Source of the DNA: Megalonaias nervosa
Taxonomy: Eukaryota; Mollusca; Bivalvia; Unionida; Unionidae
Direction of reading: 5' to 3'
Assembly: GCA_016617855.1 (NCBI GenBank)
Contig: JAECUM010006757.1
Location: 1 to 64,000 of the forward strand
Length of the DNA stretch: 64,000 bases
The number at the start of each line of letters is the position of its first letter. The first letter of the stretch is position 1. The notes beneath the pieces are model-generated. The model had not been told where the DNA came from. It saw only the letters and a program-made list of their open reading frames with translations, and did no database searches. Positions 43,760-57,180 of this stretch are shown here, in pieces. The position numbers were made by a program, and so were the translations under genes.

Positions 43760-46139
43760 GTGTTGTCTAAATGCATTTATGATCATAAACTGATTCCAGA
43801 CCATGATCTGTATATTTTTACAAGAATTAAGCAAATAACTAATCTGATAGACTTACTGAATGCAACGATGAAAAATACAGATTTAAAACTAAATCGTTGA
43901 AGAACTTCAGAGCAAAATCGAAAGGAAATAAAGCCTATTATGTATATGCTAATAACTGGAGATTATACGGTCAAAACAAACCATTGCCACTCCAACTAAA
44001 ACAGTGATCAGATAATTATGTATGCTGATACAATTATTTTACCACTAGCTGCTTTATTTAATATCGACAAAATCTATTTTTTTTCACAGTGGTTCCAGCA
44101 TCAACCTTAACAAGTTTCAACGTGGCTAATCTAATTAAAGGAATGCCATCTGAAGCAATGCTAGTGTTAAGGTACGGAATCTTACTAAAAGGTAATTTAA
44201 ATCTTGTACTTTTTTACTTTATATTAATGACATTCCAATCAAGGCTAACAAAACGTTTACTGTATGTTTGATTTATGCATTTTTTTTTATTTGATAGCAT
44301 GATCGTGGATAACACAGCACATCCTTACTAATAATTCACAGTAAACAAAGATTAATTTTGCTCGCTTCAATGTAGACGCAGTGGGACACATAGAGGATCT
44401 CCAATGGGTAACGATTTAATAGTGAATTTATAAAATGTGTTAAATAATGTCCAGCTTTTGCTGTAGTTCCGAGTGCGTGGACACCTTGACTGAAACGACT
44501 GGTCTGAGATGACTAGACTGAGATAAGAAAAGTAAGGTTAGCAAAACAGCTAGATTTCTCTGTCGCATGGGTGAGATATAACAAACCCCTGTGGGGGTAA
44601 ACTGGCAGTATTGAAACAGACGAGACCATTTTTTTCCCAATTCCCTTTCCGGAGTCGATTCAAAAAATGGCGGCCAAAAAATGTTCAATGAAAACAAAAA
44701 ATTCCTGAAGGCGGGGTTAAAAAAGTTTTCCCACGATCGCAGCCAATCAGTAAAGAGAATACTGCACAATCATTTCATGGGCTTATTTGGCCAGTCAGAA
44801 TCACATAAAGTGATATGTTCACATGTATAATATCAAAAATATGAAACTGCACACACTATAGGCAAAGTGTACCGACTATGTGATAAATTTTTTTATCAGT
44901 GATGTAATGGTTGACGGGCACGTGACCCTCTGACTGGCCACGCCCACTCAGTAAAGAATACAATACGCTATATAGGAACTACACGTAACTATTATGATGC
45001 AAAACTCGAGGCCGAAGACAACACAACAGCCTAGAATGTGTTGCTAACTGGGAGAAAAGGGGAAAAATAGTTCAATGACTATATTCTAGTTAGCTTCACG
45101 GCAATAGCAACAATCTCAAAGAGTACACAGTCACTACAGCTCATTCGCTTGCAAAATATATCGCTGACACTTAGCTGTGTTGATCCCTGGGTCAGATAAA
45201 GGTTAATCCGTCCTCTCCTGGCATTAGTACACGAGCACATTGACTAGATGTTACATTTCTTCTCTAATTGCAGTTTCAAGTCCTATAAACAGACAAGAAG
45301 TATAATCATTCAGACTAGCTAATGCTGTTCAGATGCACTTCATTGTGACGTTATAAATGCATTGTGACGCCTACTGGGTGCTACACTGTAACGTCTTCGG
45401 CCCTGTGCTCCGTCTTTGAAAGTATAAAATTCCTTCCTTTATCAGTATACTCAAAATCTTCCCATTCTGCACTAAAACCGTCGCAGAGAATAGATTGTAT
45501 AAAATTTAGTATGTTGCCTTTTTCAAGCTTCAAATGCATCGTTGTGGCAGTGATAGTATCCTTCCAAATAGAGGTAAATACTGTGGAGGTTAGTAGTACA
45601 AAGTGTGCTTCACGCAGTCTAGAGATTGTCATTGCTAGACCTTATGAATAAAAAAAAATATCCAGTATATCCAATTGTACAAATACAAAATTCATATTGC
45701 CAGATCGTTTGTAACATTGAAAATGTTGAGTGGTCATTTGGGTAGATGGTGGGATGATGGAGGTAATATCAGTTTTTTCACTCCGTCCGGTTTCAACATT
45801 ACGGCACACAACGGCGGGGCCCCGGGTGTAAGTGTGGTCTAAAGCACTCGCCTTCACAGATCACTGCCATCGCACCCTGTCAGTGTTGGTTCTGGTCTCA
45901 GGGTCGTCCGATGTGGGTGTGAGAAGGCTGAAAAAATGGAGATAATCATTGAATGACTTCTCTGATTTTCCAGGAAACCTGCAAAGCGGTTAGGAATTTT
46001 ACTTGCATACTAGCGTAAACAGAACACATACTGAAATAATGAACATATGTAGTTTATTGAGATCAGCCTCTGGTTTTTGTGTAGGATTAAAAAGCAAACG
46101 GGTGTGAGTTGGCTGGTTTGGGAAAGGCCATTTAAGCTA
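43760..46139. other. No supported gene
   Basis: Includes open frames on both strands around 45364-45650 without family likeness or codon signal, and a GC-richer stretch at 44930-44960 (CACGTGACCC, CCACGCCCAC). A promoter or exon cannot be claimed. Confidence 0.4.
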
Positions 46140-46335
46140 CATATTTCAGTTATTTCCCTCAGTTGCCATCAACAAAAATATATATGCCGTTCGTGAATGT
46201 GTATATGTGTGCATTGATTTATAACAAGTTTAAACTGCAGTTCATACAAACTCTGTAGATCTGTAACGTTGTTTTGTTACTTCTGAAATGAATTCCTTTT
46301 TAGTAAAGCCATTTTGGATATAATTAGATAATCCA

Positions 46336-46660
46336 TATACCGCTCTTGTGACCTTAGTGGTTAAAGGATCCATCTGCAGGAGGTCGCGGGTTCGAATCCC
46401 GGCCGAGTCATACCAAAGACTTATAAAAATGATACTAGCAGCTGCCTCACTTCGCACTCAACATTAAGAGGTTAGTGTTTGGACTGTTCGGCCTGGTGTG
46501 AGGATAATGTGACTGGGAGGAACATGACGCCACATGCCTGCGGCGTGATGCCTCACTGCTAGACATCACTATAAACTGCCACACTGCAGAAATTGTAGCG
46601 ATGTGACTCAGATTGTTAATGCTTCGTTAAAAATAATTTTAAAAAAGTCCACAAAGCACA
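46336..46660 (+). mobile_element. tRNA-derived SINE, copy 3
   Basis: Box A TGACCTTAGTGGTTAAAGG, box B GGGTTCGAATCCCGG, body CACTCAACATTAAGAGGTTAG and GGATAATGTGACTGGG. Perfect 10-bp duplication AGATAATCCA at 46326-46335 and 46661-46670. The paralogous site at about 49752 has a single AGATAAT and no SINE, so it is the empty site. Confidence 0.92.
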
Positions 46661-48158
46661 AGATAATCCAGAAGAGGTAGTTACTGTTGATAACAATTAC
46701 CGTGATTTGCAGCCAACTGGGGAATCCACAATAATCTCTAATAAATGTGGACATGATATGAGCAAGAACGAATTTACAGTGGTGCGGATGATTTGGTTTT
46801 CAGGTGCAATGATCAAAGAATGAAAAGCATCAAGATCCCATTTACTCATAGCGTAAGTGGTCTTGTGACAAACTATTTCTAACTTCCTTGACGGCAAGTG
46901 TCAAAATTTAATGCAACACTTTTGCTCTAAACACAAGCACCATGTTAAGATATTCAGCCATGACCCACCTTTGTAGAAGCTCTTGATATTATTTTGTTTA
47001 AAATGTTTTATTTAAAAAATGAATAGTAGAGATCAAACCAATCAATTATATTTGAAAGGCTTTTAATGCTCGTAAATAATTGGTTAGAAGCAAAATAGCT
47101 TGGAAATTAACAGAACTGTCGGAAGAATCTTCTGATATAGCCTGTAGTTTATGAAGCATAGCTAGCTAACTTAGAACTTATCAAAACGATTCAGAATTAT
47201 TTCTGAAATAAGACGAATCTGATTATAATACAATGGCCGAGTAGATTTCTTTATTTTAATCAGCGTAATTTTGATTTTATGTTTCAATCGTGCTCTATGG
47301 AGTCATTTGTTAGCAAAATGCGATTAGAATATTGCTTTATTTTTACAGATTTTAAATTGAGCCGATAAAAGCTCATTACAGTGATATGTTGTTCCAGCGG
47401 AGACGATGTTGACAATGAGCAGAACTAAACCGAAGAATTATGAAGTCTCAGTGGCAGTTTATTCATCATAATCTGTCAGATCTTATTTGTTCAGCCATAC
47501 GCAAAAGCGAAAGAATGCATGATCTTCTAGTGCCACTAGCGTCTATTTTAAAAACTGTATTTAATGTAAATAAGCATATTCATATTGTTTACCTAGGACA
47601 TTTTTATGACAAGAAAGAGAAGAAGAAAATGAAACTCCTCCTTTTTTTGCCCTATTCAGAAAATAGAATGTTTATACGCATGCGTGAAGATAGAACGAGG
47701 CAAATTGACAACTATATTGTATAAAATTGTTCTTTCAAAGTGCATTCTACGGTTGTTTTATCAGGGAAATGTGATATAAGAAATGATGGCTACCAGAATA
47801 ATTAGTTCTTGTGGCACATGAAATGAGAATACAGTTCAATTAACATGCAAGACAATATAATGTCTTGATCTAAGTCATAGATGGTGAGTTGGTATGGCTT
47901 TTAAGGTCGACGCAAACAAATATTTCGTGCAAACCTATCAGCGACATTAGAAAATAAGCAGCACATTAGAACAGGTTTTTGAAAATGATGAGTATTTCCT
48001 AATAACTACCTGTTTGCTCAGTAAGAATGTAATTATACAATTGTTGTTCAGTTGAGCTGTACTTTTATGTTAAACTAGCAATGAAAAATGTCAAAGTTAT
48101 CGTTTTATAAGTTTCAGAAACCGCAAGAAAGACCATTTTAAACTGATGATAGATAGGT

Positions 48159-49015
48159 CTACTGAGCCTTGTATAGCGCTATATAGGTTAACATGCGGGG
48201 TCCTCTGTGGGCCCAAATCAAATTATATAGGCGCCCATAGGTTTAGCATGGGACTGGTATAATAGCCTTAGAGTAGCCCCAAACAGTAACAATGCTACAA
48301 GTGGCATAGTAACATTGATAGAGTTGACCTCGATATGCGACACTCTAGGCACTTATTGATAATCCTATTTTAAATGAAGTCTGTAGGCTTAACATAGGAA
48401 TGGGTTTATGTGGTCAAAAGTGTTGATAGGGATAAAAGTGTTTATGGGGACAAAAGAATTTATGGGGACAAAATTATTTATTGTGACAAGGGAACATATA
48501 ATGGTAACTTTGTGATTGTTACAGGCTGTTTCCATGTTGAAGAAGTTATGGGAACATACGGAAAATGTAGTGTTAACATTTCTAGATACTATCCAATACA
48601 CACGTTTTTGAATACTATTCAACACCCGCTGTTTGGTTACGATCCAAACAAACAACTTACAATTAAACACTTTTGAAGCGTATAAACACTTTCATCCCAT
48701 AAACACTTTTGACCCTTAAACACTCTTGACCCCATAAACCTATTCCCATGTTAAACCTATGGACCATTTAAAATAAGATTTCTCACACGTGCCTAGAGCG
48801 GCCCATATTCAGGCCGACTTTAACAATGTTATTATGCCACCCCATCGAGGTCAGCCACTTGTAACACTGTTAACGCTTGTGGCTATAAATTTTGAGGCTA
48901 AAATACCATTCCCATTCTAAACCTATGGGCGCCTACGTAATATGATTTGAGGCCATAGAGGCCCCCGGATGTTAACGTATGGACGCCTAAATAGAGGTCA
49001 CATCATGCTCAGTGG
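48159..49015. mobile_element. Foldback/MITE-like element with ~330-bp inverted arms
   Basis: The left arm (48159-48500) and right arm (48665-49015) are inverted copies: for example TAGGCGCCCATAGGTTTAG, GACCTCGAT, CTCTAGGCAC, TTATTTTAAATG and several AAAAGTGTTTATGGG subrepeats occur in order in the left arm and reversed in the right. The ~165-bp middle has no transposase. Flanks AACTGATGATA (left) and AACTATGATA (right) may be a decayed target duplication. The paralogous copy at about 50590 lacks the insert. The superfamily is not identifiable. Confidence 0.8.
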
Positions 49016-49564
49016 GCCCATATAACAACTATGATACCTGTTGAAGACATTAAACAAACCTATTATAAAACATCACCTCTAGTGAATTTGTAAGAATTAT
49101 TTTCACCATATACCTTTTATCAAATATAGCAGTACCTGTTACCCGTGAATTTGTCTGGCAGGTCTCCATTATACTTTATTCTTAATGCCTGACTTATTTT
49201 ATGCAATATCAAAGCATTAGAAATATCTCTTCATTAGAAGCATTCTCTTTCAATTGTATTCCTCGTTAAACATTTTTCATTTTAATCTAATTTCCATAGA
49301 GTGAGATGCTTTACATATTTATTTACTTCTTAAGTTTTATTTTAATACCAAGTCTCTTTTCGCTTTTAGGCCTAACCGTTTGTGTCTGGACCTACCTGTC
49401 TGGTTGCAACTTGATTATTTGTATAAGACTGTTTTCATGTACTACTATCACGATAACCATTTGCCGTTACTGTAACCAATCCATTAAAAGAAATCGTAGA
49501 TCGTTTGGAGTTAAAAATGTTATCAGCATTTCTGTAGTTAACATCAGTAACATAAATTAATAAG

Positions 49565-49565
<1 letters not shown>

Positions 49566-49598
<33 letters not shown>
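49566..49598. repeat. (GT)n microsatellite
   Basis: About 16 uninterrupted GT units, at the left edge of duplication copy B. Confidence 0.97.
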
Positions 49599-49604
<6 letters not shown>

Positions 49605-51141
49605 TTATGTGTCTGCATTGTTTAATAACTGAAATACAAAAATGCAGTTTATATAATCTCTATACATCTGCTGCATATCATTACAAAATCTATGATGTTG
49701 TTTTCTTTTGTTTTACTTCTGAAAAGCCTTCTGTTTTGGATATAATTAGATAATGCACAAAAGGTAGTTACTAATAATAGAATTTACCGTGATTTGCAGC
49801 CTACGTGGAAACACATGAAAATCTCAGGTACATAAGGATATGATATTGACAATAAACTGCTTTTTACGCGCAGCGATTGAAGAAAGAAAAAGTATCAATC
49901 ACATGTCCCTTCTGCGCACGACATTAAGTGGTTTTGTGTGTGCAGTAACAGACTAGCCAGAACTACCTGACGTCAAGTATCAAAATTTAATGCAACACTT
50001 TTGCCCTAAACACAAGCACCATAGCAAGATATTCAGCTGTGACCTACTTTTGAAACAACTCAAGGTGATGATTATTTCAAAAGGTAGCGATTATACCATT
50101 TAGTTTTATTGGACAGAATGGAGTTTAGTACATGCAAAAATTTGTATTGGAGGTAAAATACTTTGAGAATTATTAACAAAATTTTAAAGAAAACTTTAAA
50201 AATCAGTGTGGTCCATGAAATAGTAATTAAGAAAATATTTCGTTATTATGGCGCACAAAATGAGTACCACATTTCTTTAACATGCAAGACCATAAAACAT
50301 GTCATGATTTAAGCCACCAATGGCTTAGCCAGTGAGTTGATATAACTTAAGCAATAGACGCAAAATATTCATATAAACATAATAGAGATGTTAAAAAACA
50401 AACATGAGAAAAGACAAAATTTTGGGAATTGATTATGAGTATTTGCTCGTAAGTACCTGTAGTCTCAATCCAAAAGATTATTATAAAACTATTGGTGCTC
50501 AGCTCTGTTGTATTATTAGGTCATACTGATAATGAAACATTTTCAATGTAATCGTTTCAAAACGATTCGGAGACTGAAAACAACAATTTTGAACTGTCAA
50601 TACCTGTTGAAGACATTAACCAACCCTATTATAATACAACACAGTTCGAGTATTGCTAGGATTATTTTGATCATGTACCTTTTACAAACTATAGCAGTAT
50701 CTTTTACCGGTCAATATTTTAAAGGAATTGATTTTTTGATGCACATTGGGCTTAAATCGTTAGGAGGTAGTAGTATTTACGTAGTAGTAATGCCAATGTT
50801 GGATACCAAATGCTATTTTCTTCACCATTATGTATATAGGAACTTTAAATACAAATACGTAGCCAACAAAACCACGTTATTTTCAGTGTTATATATTATA
50901 GCATAAATATTACAAACACTTTACGATGAATTTCGAAAAGATTATTCAAGTGTGCAGGCGGGCATACTTAAAAGATGGAAAAAGTTACAGTGTAACGTTC
51001 CAAAATATAAAACTGGATAACCTGTCAAAGTATTTTGTTCGGTCTTCTTTTAATCATTTTAAATTGCATTTAAATAAACTTCTCTCTGCTGAAACAGAAA
51101 TTCTACATAAAAATAAGTACTTTTCTCCATTATCTAATGAT

Positions 51142-51262
51142 TGTCTGTCTGTCTGCATGTATGTATGTATGTTTGTATGTCTGTATGTCTGTATGTCTGT
51201 CTGTCTGTTTGTATGTATGTGTGTATGTATGCATGTATGCATGTATGTATGTATGTATGTAT
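51142..51262. repeat. (TGTC/TGTA)n microsatellite
   Basis: Alternating CTGT and ATGT tetranucleotides with a few GCATGT interruptions; the open frames across it on both strands are artefacts of the repeat. Confidence 0.95.
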
Positions 51263-53339
51263 AGGGTTCAATGTTGAAGTGGTATAGATTAAAGGTCATT
51301 GGTCATAAACAAGTAAACCAAAATTGAAGTAAGGGATGTAAGAATAAAAAGTCTCCATTTTTTCTTGTATTTTCTGTGGGAGTTGAGGGCCGTGAGTTCA
51401 GATTTCTACACTTTGGGCTACGCCGTGGTTGGCGAGTTTATTATTTGTCTCTATTTTTCCTTTCCTTAGGAGTAAAAAAAAAATAAATAACTTTGGTTGC
51501 TTTTGCATAAAGTATTTGACGTTCTCAAGATAATAAATAGGTCACCAGACATTTCAGTATGTTCATATTACATTTTTCACAACTGACTGTCTTCTTAATA
51601 TCTGTACATACACATTTTGATAAACGTGGTAGGATTTGATGACAAAGATTTGACAATTCTTAAAACGTTTCAGTAAGCATAGAAGGCTTTAATAACAAGG
51701 TTTTCAAAATTTCAAAATTCTTAACTCATTTTGATAAGCGTGGGAGGATTCAATGACAAGATTTTGGCAATTGTTATCACCTTCTTTATTACATTTTGAA
51801 TAATATCATCTTGATAAACTAGCATTTGTGCATATAAAGCACAAGAAGAAATATGGCAAATTTGCTATATTTATATTCTCAGTTAGACAGGGATGGTTAT
51901 TTTACTGCAGGAAGCATTTATACGATCGTTGTCATTAGACATTGAATAAAAAAAGACACTATGTGCATCAAAAAAGTAAGGCAATTCAAGCAAATTTAGC
52001 AAGATTAAGCAAGTAATATCACAGAAACATATGCAATTGAAATTGTTCGTATATGAAATCAAAGGTCAGCGCGTACTTGTTACATGAATGACTGGAAAAT
52101 ACTTAGCAATATGCAAGCATGACTAAGTACACGAAAACTTCAAAATATCTGTATAGAAGACTTTGGTTGACTGGAGTCAATCTAAAATCATTTCCATTTA
52201 GTGTTTGTTTTTCCGGCGACTGTGTCTCGGTTACTAAAAAGTGTTTATTTCTGCGTTTAGCAATTTGACTAAATCGCACAAGTGTATTTTACCTCAACCC
52301 ATCCAATCTGATTACATGCATAACGTAATATGGATATAGATTATCGTGATCATATTAATCTTGTCCAATCAAATAAATTCTTTCTTGACAAGTCTGAGTT
52401 GTCCCCAGTGGAAAGCGTCTATTAAATTAGGCTGAATTCCGACCTTTTAATATTCGTCGTGAAACGCCAAATTTAAATGATGACAAAGTTCAATTAAACG
52501 CTATTTTCAGTGGGTAAAAGATAGATATCCAATCATGTAGTAGAATTCCTTGTGAAGGTAATACGAAAATACTACTTTGGGTGAAATTTACGTGTAAAGA
52601 TTGATTGTTCTTTCAAATCCTTAAAATAATTGTAAGATATGAATAAAATGGGTATTCACAAGCTAAGTCAAAATAGCAGAAACAAAGTTTTAGCAAAAGT
52701 GAAGCTGAAACACAGACCTTGCAAAATAGTGAATTAAAATATTAACCCGACTATTATGAAATAAATGAACACGAAACAAGCAGAGAAAGAAGAAATGAGA
52801 AAAAAGTGGAAGTTGTGATGTTCTGATCAAAAACATGGTGTGGTGAGAAAAAAAAAACTCAAAATATTTCCATAACCTTGAAAAGAGCAATTACACAAAC
52901 AAAACAATACAAGAGTTAATTACGGAAAACGAAACATGGTAACTGCAAAAAAGAGATATTAAATCAAAATCAAGAGGATTACGAAAAATCATGATAAAAT
53001 AAAAAGCATGCATATTTTAAAACTCATAATCAAATTTTTAACCATGATACAAATCTTTCAGATTTTGAGAGAAGCTCGGGTGAAGGAAAATCAACTTTTG
53101 AAACTTTCAGTCTCAGAGAATCATTAATTGTATTCCAAACGAAGAAAAAGAGAGAAAATTCATTAAAAATTAGATACCAATTTCACTACTCAATTTGGAT
53201 TGCAAGATTACTCCAGCATGCACTGATGTTATAGCCAAGAAAGAGTTGTATGGAAGTGAGTTTTGCTGTTGAAAATACAAGAACTTTGTATGACCTGAAG
53301 CAATATCTTGAGGAAAAAATTAACCTTGTCTTCTCTTAC
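51263..53339. other. Non-coding; one dispersed repeat block
   Basis: A block at about 52325-52490 (CAAATAAATTCTT, CTGAGTTGTC, GAAAGCGTC, GAAACGCCAAA) reappears in the same order at 58070-58230. Otherwise nothing is recognised. Confidence 0.4.
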
Positions 53340-53572
53340 TGAGGGACTTCGAAAAGCTTTCGACTCCATCTAATTGAATTATATGGATAATGCTCTGAAA
53401 TCGTTTAACTTTGGGGAATTTATTTATCAGTAGTTTCGAGTAATTTGCAACAAATCAAAAAGTTGTTTAATTAACAATGGAAATTTATCCACAGTTTTGA
53501 TTTGGAGAGAGGTTGTCGTCAGGGGTACCCTTTAGCACCCTATTTATTTATACCAGAAATTGAGCTTCTTAT

Positions 53573-53610
<38 letters not shown>

Positions 53611-55400
53611 ATCCCTTAACCAAAGAGGTCGTTGGGGCACCACAGTTGACTTTACAACCAATTCTCTCCATCTTGCCCTGTTCTCTACCGCCCTTTGGGA
53701 ATCTCCAAATCCCATGCCTGTCCACTCCTTAATGTTGTCTTCCCACCTCTTTTTCTGTCTGCCTCTTCTTCTGCACACTATGCCTAGCAAGACTGTTTCT
53801 GCCATTCCAGATGATCTTGAGACATGACCGTTCCACTTCAGTTTGCGCTTTTTTTTTACAGTGTTCAAGAGGTCTTCATAGAACCCGATGGCTCGTTGGA
53901 TCCTGTTGTGGACTTCTTTATTGGTTACATGGTCAATGTATGAGATGCCCAAGATTTTGCGGTAGCATCTCATGGTTTGAATCCTTCTTTGTAGATCTGA
54001 TGTGAGCGTCTATGTTTCACAAGCGTACAGAAAGATGGATATGACAATTGAGCGAATCAGCCATATTTTGGAACCAAAATCAATGCTGGTATCTTTCCAT
54101 TTTGGTCTCAACCTTGTTATTGCTGCTGTTGTCTGGGCAATCTTGCAAAGTAGTTCTGGTTTGGAGCCCTCATCTGTGATAATTGATCCCATGTACTTGA
54201 AGCTTGTGACTCTTTCCAGCTTCTGTCCACTGACCTTGATTTCTGCACTGATGCCATTGGTGTTGTTTGTCATCAGTTTGGCTTTTTTGGAGCTTCTTAT
54301 AATAGAACTAATAAAGAACACAAGTATTACAGACATTTTCCATAACGAAATGGTGTTCAAATTTGGTCAGTACGCTGATGACAATTTTCTATTATGAGAT
54401 GGTTCTCTTTTGTCCATGCAGATTTTAAAACACTTTGCCTTGGTATCTTGTCTGTACTACAATAAAAGCACTTCAAATGGCAAAATATGTCCAGGCATTC
54501 ATATTAACTGGTCCGTGCCCAATTTTAGATTATTGGGAGTAGAGTTCGTTTTGAATTAGGAGGCTATGGTAGAACTTAATTATTGCACAAAAGTTGAGGA
54601 AGTAAAGAAACTGCTTGGCTAGTGGAGCAGAATAAATTTATTCCTTATTGGAAAAATTACTCTGATAATATTCTTGAGTTTACCAAACATTTGTACATCA
54701 TTCTGCAGTTCTACCAACTGAATACATTTTATTCAAGTTAATTTGGGGTGGTATATCTGAGAGGGTGAAAAGAGACACTGTTATAGCTTCATTCAAGGAA
54801 GGGAGGTTAAATACGATTCACTTGCACTCATTTGTGTGTCATACATAACTTCACTGGATTATGCGCCTTTTACTAAATGAAGATGGCTTATGGCAAAATC
54901 TTGCTTCTGAACAAATATTTTGAAAATTAGGAAACCCAAATTAAAATAATCTCTAAATCAATTAAAAATATATTTTGGAATGATGATATTTATGCCTTAT
55001 CACAATGAAATTATGAACGATTGACTGTTCAGTAATACATGTCTCAAGATATTCTTAATTTAGTAACTATAGATAATGTTAAATCATAAACATGGTGGAG
55101 AACAAACCGTGTTGTATTTATTAAACGCCTTTCTGATGCACAAGGATCTCAATTAAGGTTTGATTAAAACACAAACAACACAAACTAATACTTTCACAGA
55201 CTATTTTGCTCTTATCTCAAATATATCAGTGAAGTTGAGAAAGAATGTATTTTGAAAGTCGAAATAGATTTCATGCAGTTTTCGACGAAACTTTACTCTT
55301 TAGTGTAAGAGCAAAGAATACAATTGCTTATAAAGATCTGATAAGAACCAAAATACAAAAGCCTAATGGTGAACATGAAACTTGGTCGAGACAGCTAGAG
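53340..55400 (+). mobile_element. LINE remnant with RT core, RTE-interrupted
   Basis: Plus-strand RT pieces: RKAFDSI (53350), ERGCRQGYPLAPYLFIPEIE (53502-53561), then after a nested insertion the frame resumes IIELIKN and reaches the catalytic GQYADDNF (54365-54388), LLGVEFVL, and a thumb region (GWYI/ERVKRDTVIASFKEGRL, about 54750-54810). Many stops. Confidence 0.75.
53576..54289 (-). mobile_element. 5'-truncated RTE-like LINE
   Basis: Minus strand. Frames GISAEIKVSGQKLERVTSFKY (about 54245), LRPKWKDTSIDFGSKIWLIR, then MRCYRKILGISYIDHVTNKE (53973), RKLKWNGHVSRSSGMAETVL, GRQKKRWEDNIKEWTGM and a stop at 53610-53608, followed by a (TGATGA)n tail at 53576-53610. This is the characteristic RTE-type C-terminus and tail. 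A perfect 14-bp duplication GAGCTTCTTATAAT brackets it (53562-53575, 54290-54303) inside another LINE's RT. Confidence 0.93.
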
Positions 55401-55439
55401 TGCGCAATTGGTGCACATGAATAACTTCTTGGCAACGAA

Positions 55440-57180
55440 GAACTGATCCTATTCCCTAATCTACAACAGCAAGGCTTTCAAGAAAATCTTAGGTGCCTCA
55501 CGGCCTCTTTTAATCGTTAATAGGTCATTAATTACAACTTTGACTGTGGTAGTCCTACCTGCTTTATCGATACTTAAAAGACCTTTGACACCCTTTATCA
55601 TACTGCTCTACTCTTAAAACTATAATATTGGCATTCGGGGGAAAATCTATAGAATAATAGGGAATACATATCAAAGTGTACAAAGTGCAGTTGTCGCTAG
55701 CAACATCCAGTCTAGAGGGTTCGATATCAAGCAAGGAGCTAGGCAGGGGGAGTCCTGTACTCCTTTTTGCATAAGGTAATTGTACAAGAGTTACTACAGC
55801 TCCTAGTAAAAAACAAACTAGGATGTAAAACTATAAGTATAGAGTGCTGCCTCCCTACTCTTGCAGATGACTTCACATGCCTCTCAAATAGTCTGATAAC
55901 ATAGCTAAAATGTTAGAGATTATCCTCAAATATTAAAATAATGGAACTAATATCTAAATTTTACGAAGTCATATATCTTTTTAGCAAGAAAAGATATTCT
56001 AACAACGAGCTGTCCCTGATACTTGGCGAAGAATTAATTCATGAGACACTTCGTTACTCATCTAGGAATACTACAGGATTAGTCACGTGTTCCATCAACC
56101 ACACTTGCAATGCTTGAAGAAAAGCAAGGCAAGTCTTTTTCCTCTTGCAAGCGTTCGGATGGGTACCCTAAGCCTAAAAATAACCTCCAGTGTATATAAA
56201 ATGAACACTATTTCAACCATACTATATGAATGCGAACTTTGGAATGAGCTTCATCAAGACGATCTACTGAAGATCAGCAAGTTACAATACTTTACAGCAA
56301 AAATAATTCAACGATTCATTGAAGAAAAACGTTCCGTTATGTGAACATCGATACTCGATAATCGACCTAAAGTTCACTTGCTAAATGTATTCTGCGCCCT
56401 GCCAGATAACATCATCTCCAAACAAGTATTCATCATCGTCTTCATAAGTATTTGTATAGCACCCAGTCTATACCATCTAGTTGTATTCCGGATATTTGGA
56501 ATTTACTTCAGAAGCATGAGCTTACTGATTTTTGTTGAACTTCATTAATGAATCAATTTTCCCGTATAAATCTCAGTGGAAATAATTGGTCATCATGGCT
56601 ATACCTGAAAAGGAAGAAATCGCTTGCCTCGACAAAATCGGTAGACATCATGATTGTTCTAGATTAGACACTTACAGACACAAATTCGTCCATCTTCTCT
56701 GCACTGCATTGCGAAAAATAATTATGCATGCACTTTAATGAGGTTTATAGCATCCATGTGGGTATTAAAGCTCCTTTTTACTCACTGCAAAAAATGTGGT
56801 CAGCAGTAAACCGTCCTTCTTCAGCATGTGGTCACATCATGTACCTTAACAAGACAAATTGTCAATGAATTTCACTGGTACATGCTTGAAAAGTTTGGAC
56901 TTAAACGATACATGTAACTTAAAGTCAAGACGAATTAAGTTACTAAAACTCTTAAGAAATGACCCTGAAAGAAGACTGGGAAAAACAACTACAATACATG
57001 TTTAAGATATGTTCATTCCAGTTTCTCGTCCTTGTATCACGGGTGTGCTTTTTAGTATGAACACCAAACATTTGTCAGAAGATAAACTTCCCCAATCAGT
57101 TCCTACCAAAACATAGTACCTAAAGGGCCTCATTTCAAAGCGAAGCCATTTTCATGAATGGACCCGTACTGTAATAATAA
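55440..57180 (+). mobile_element. Second plus-strand LINE remnant
   Basis: Plus-strand RT pieces: KTFDTLYHTALLLKL (55575-55620), RGFDIKQGARQGESCTPF (55715-55770), SAASLLLQMTSHASQI-shifted catalytic block near 55860, FPLASVRMGTLSLK (56138-56185), YECELWNELHQDDLLKISKL (56225-56285), then LPDNIISKQVFI (56400-56435). The order matches a LINE type common in aquatic invertebrates. Broken by many stops. Confidence 0.7.

Larger units (their letters stand above)
46140..50740. repeat. Local direct duplication, two diverged copies
   Basis: Copy A (46140-49180) and copy B (49580-50740) share ordered blocks: 46200-46335 with 49585-49757 (GTTTTGGATATAATTAGATAAT type), 46661-46985 with 49752-50060 (ACCGTGATTTGCAGCC; TCAAAATTTAATGCAACACT), 47800-48150 with 50240-50600 (ACATGCAAGAC) and 49016-49180 with 50590-50720 (ATACCTGTTGAAGACATTAA). 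Copy A carries a SINE and a foldback element that copy B lacks. Confidence 0.75.

Noticed and set aside
45364..45651. Overlapping open frames on both strands, possible host exon
   Set aside because: Neither translation resembles a known family, splice sites are not convincing, and both strands are open.
45820..45960. Possible tRNA-like head
   Set aside because: A weak box-A-like word without a matching box B at the right distance.
47440..47724. 94-codon open frame in duplication copy A
   Set aside because: Not present in copy B, no motif, Lys-rich low complexity.
48389..48676. Open frames on both strands inside the foldback element
   Set aside because: They arise from the AAAAGTGTTTATGGG subrepeats and inverted arms; no transposase similarity.
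51054..51299. Open frames over the TGTC/TGTA repeat
   Set aside because: Generated by the microsatellite.
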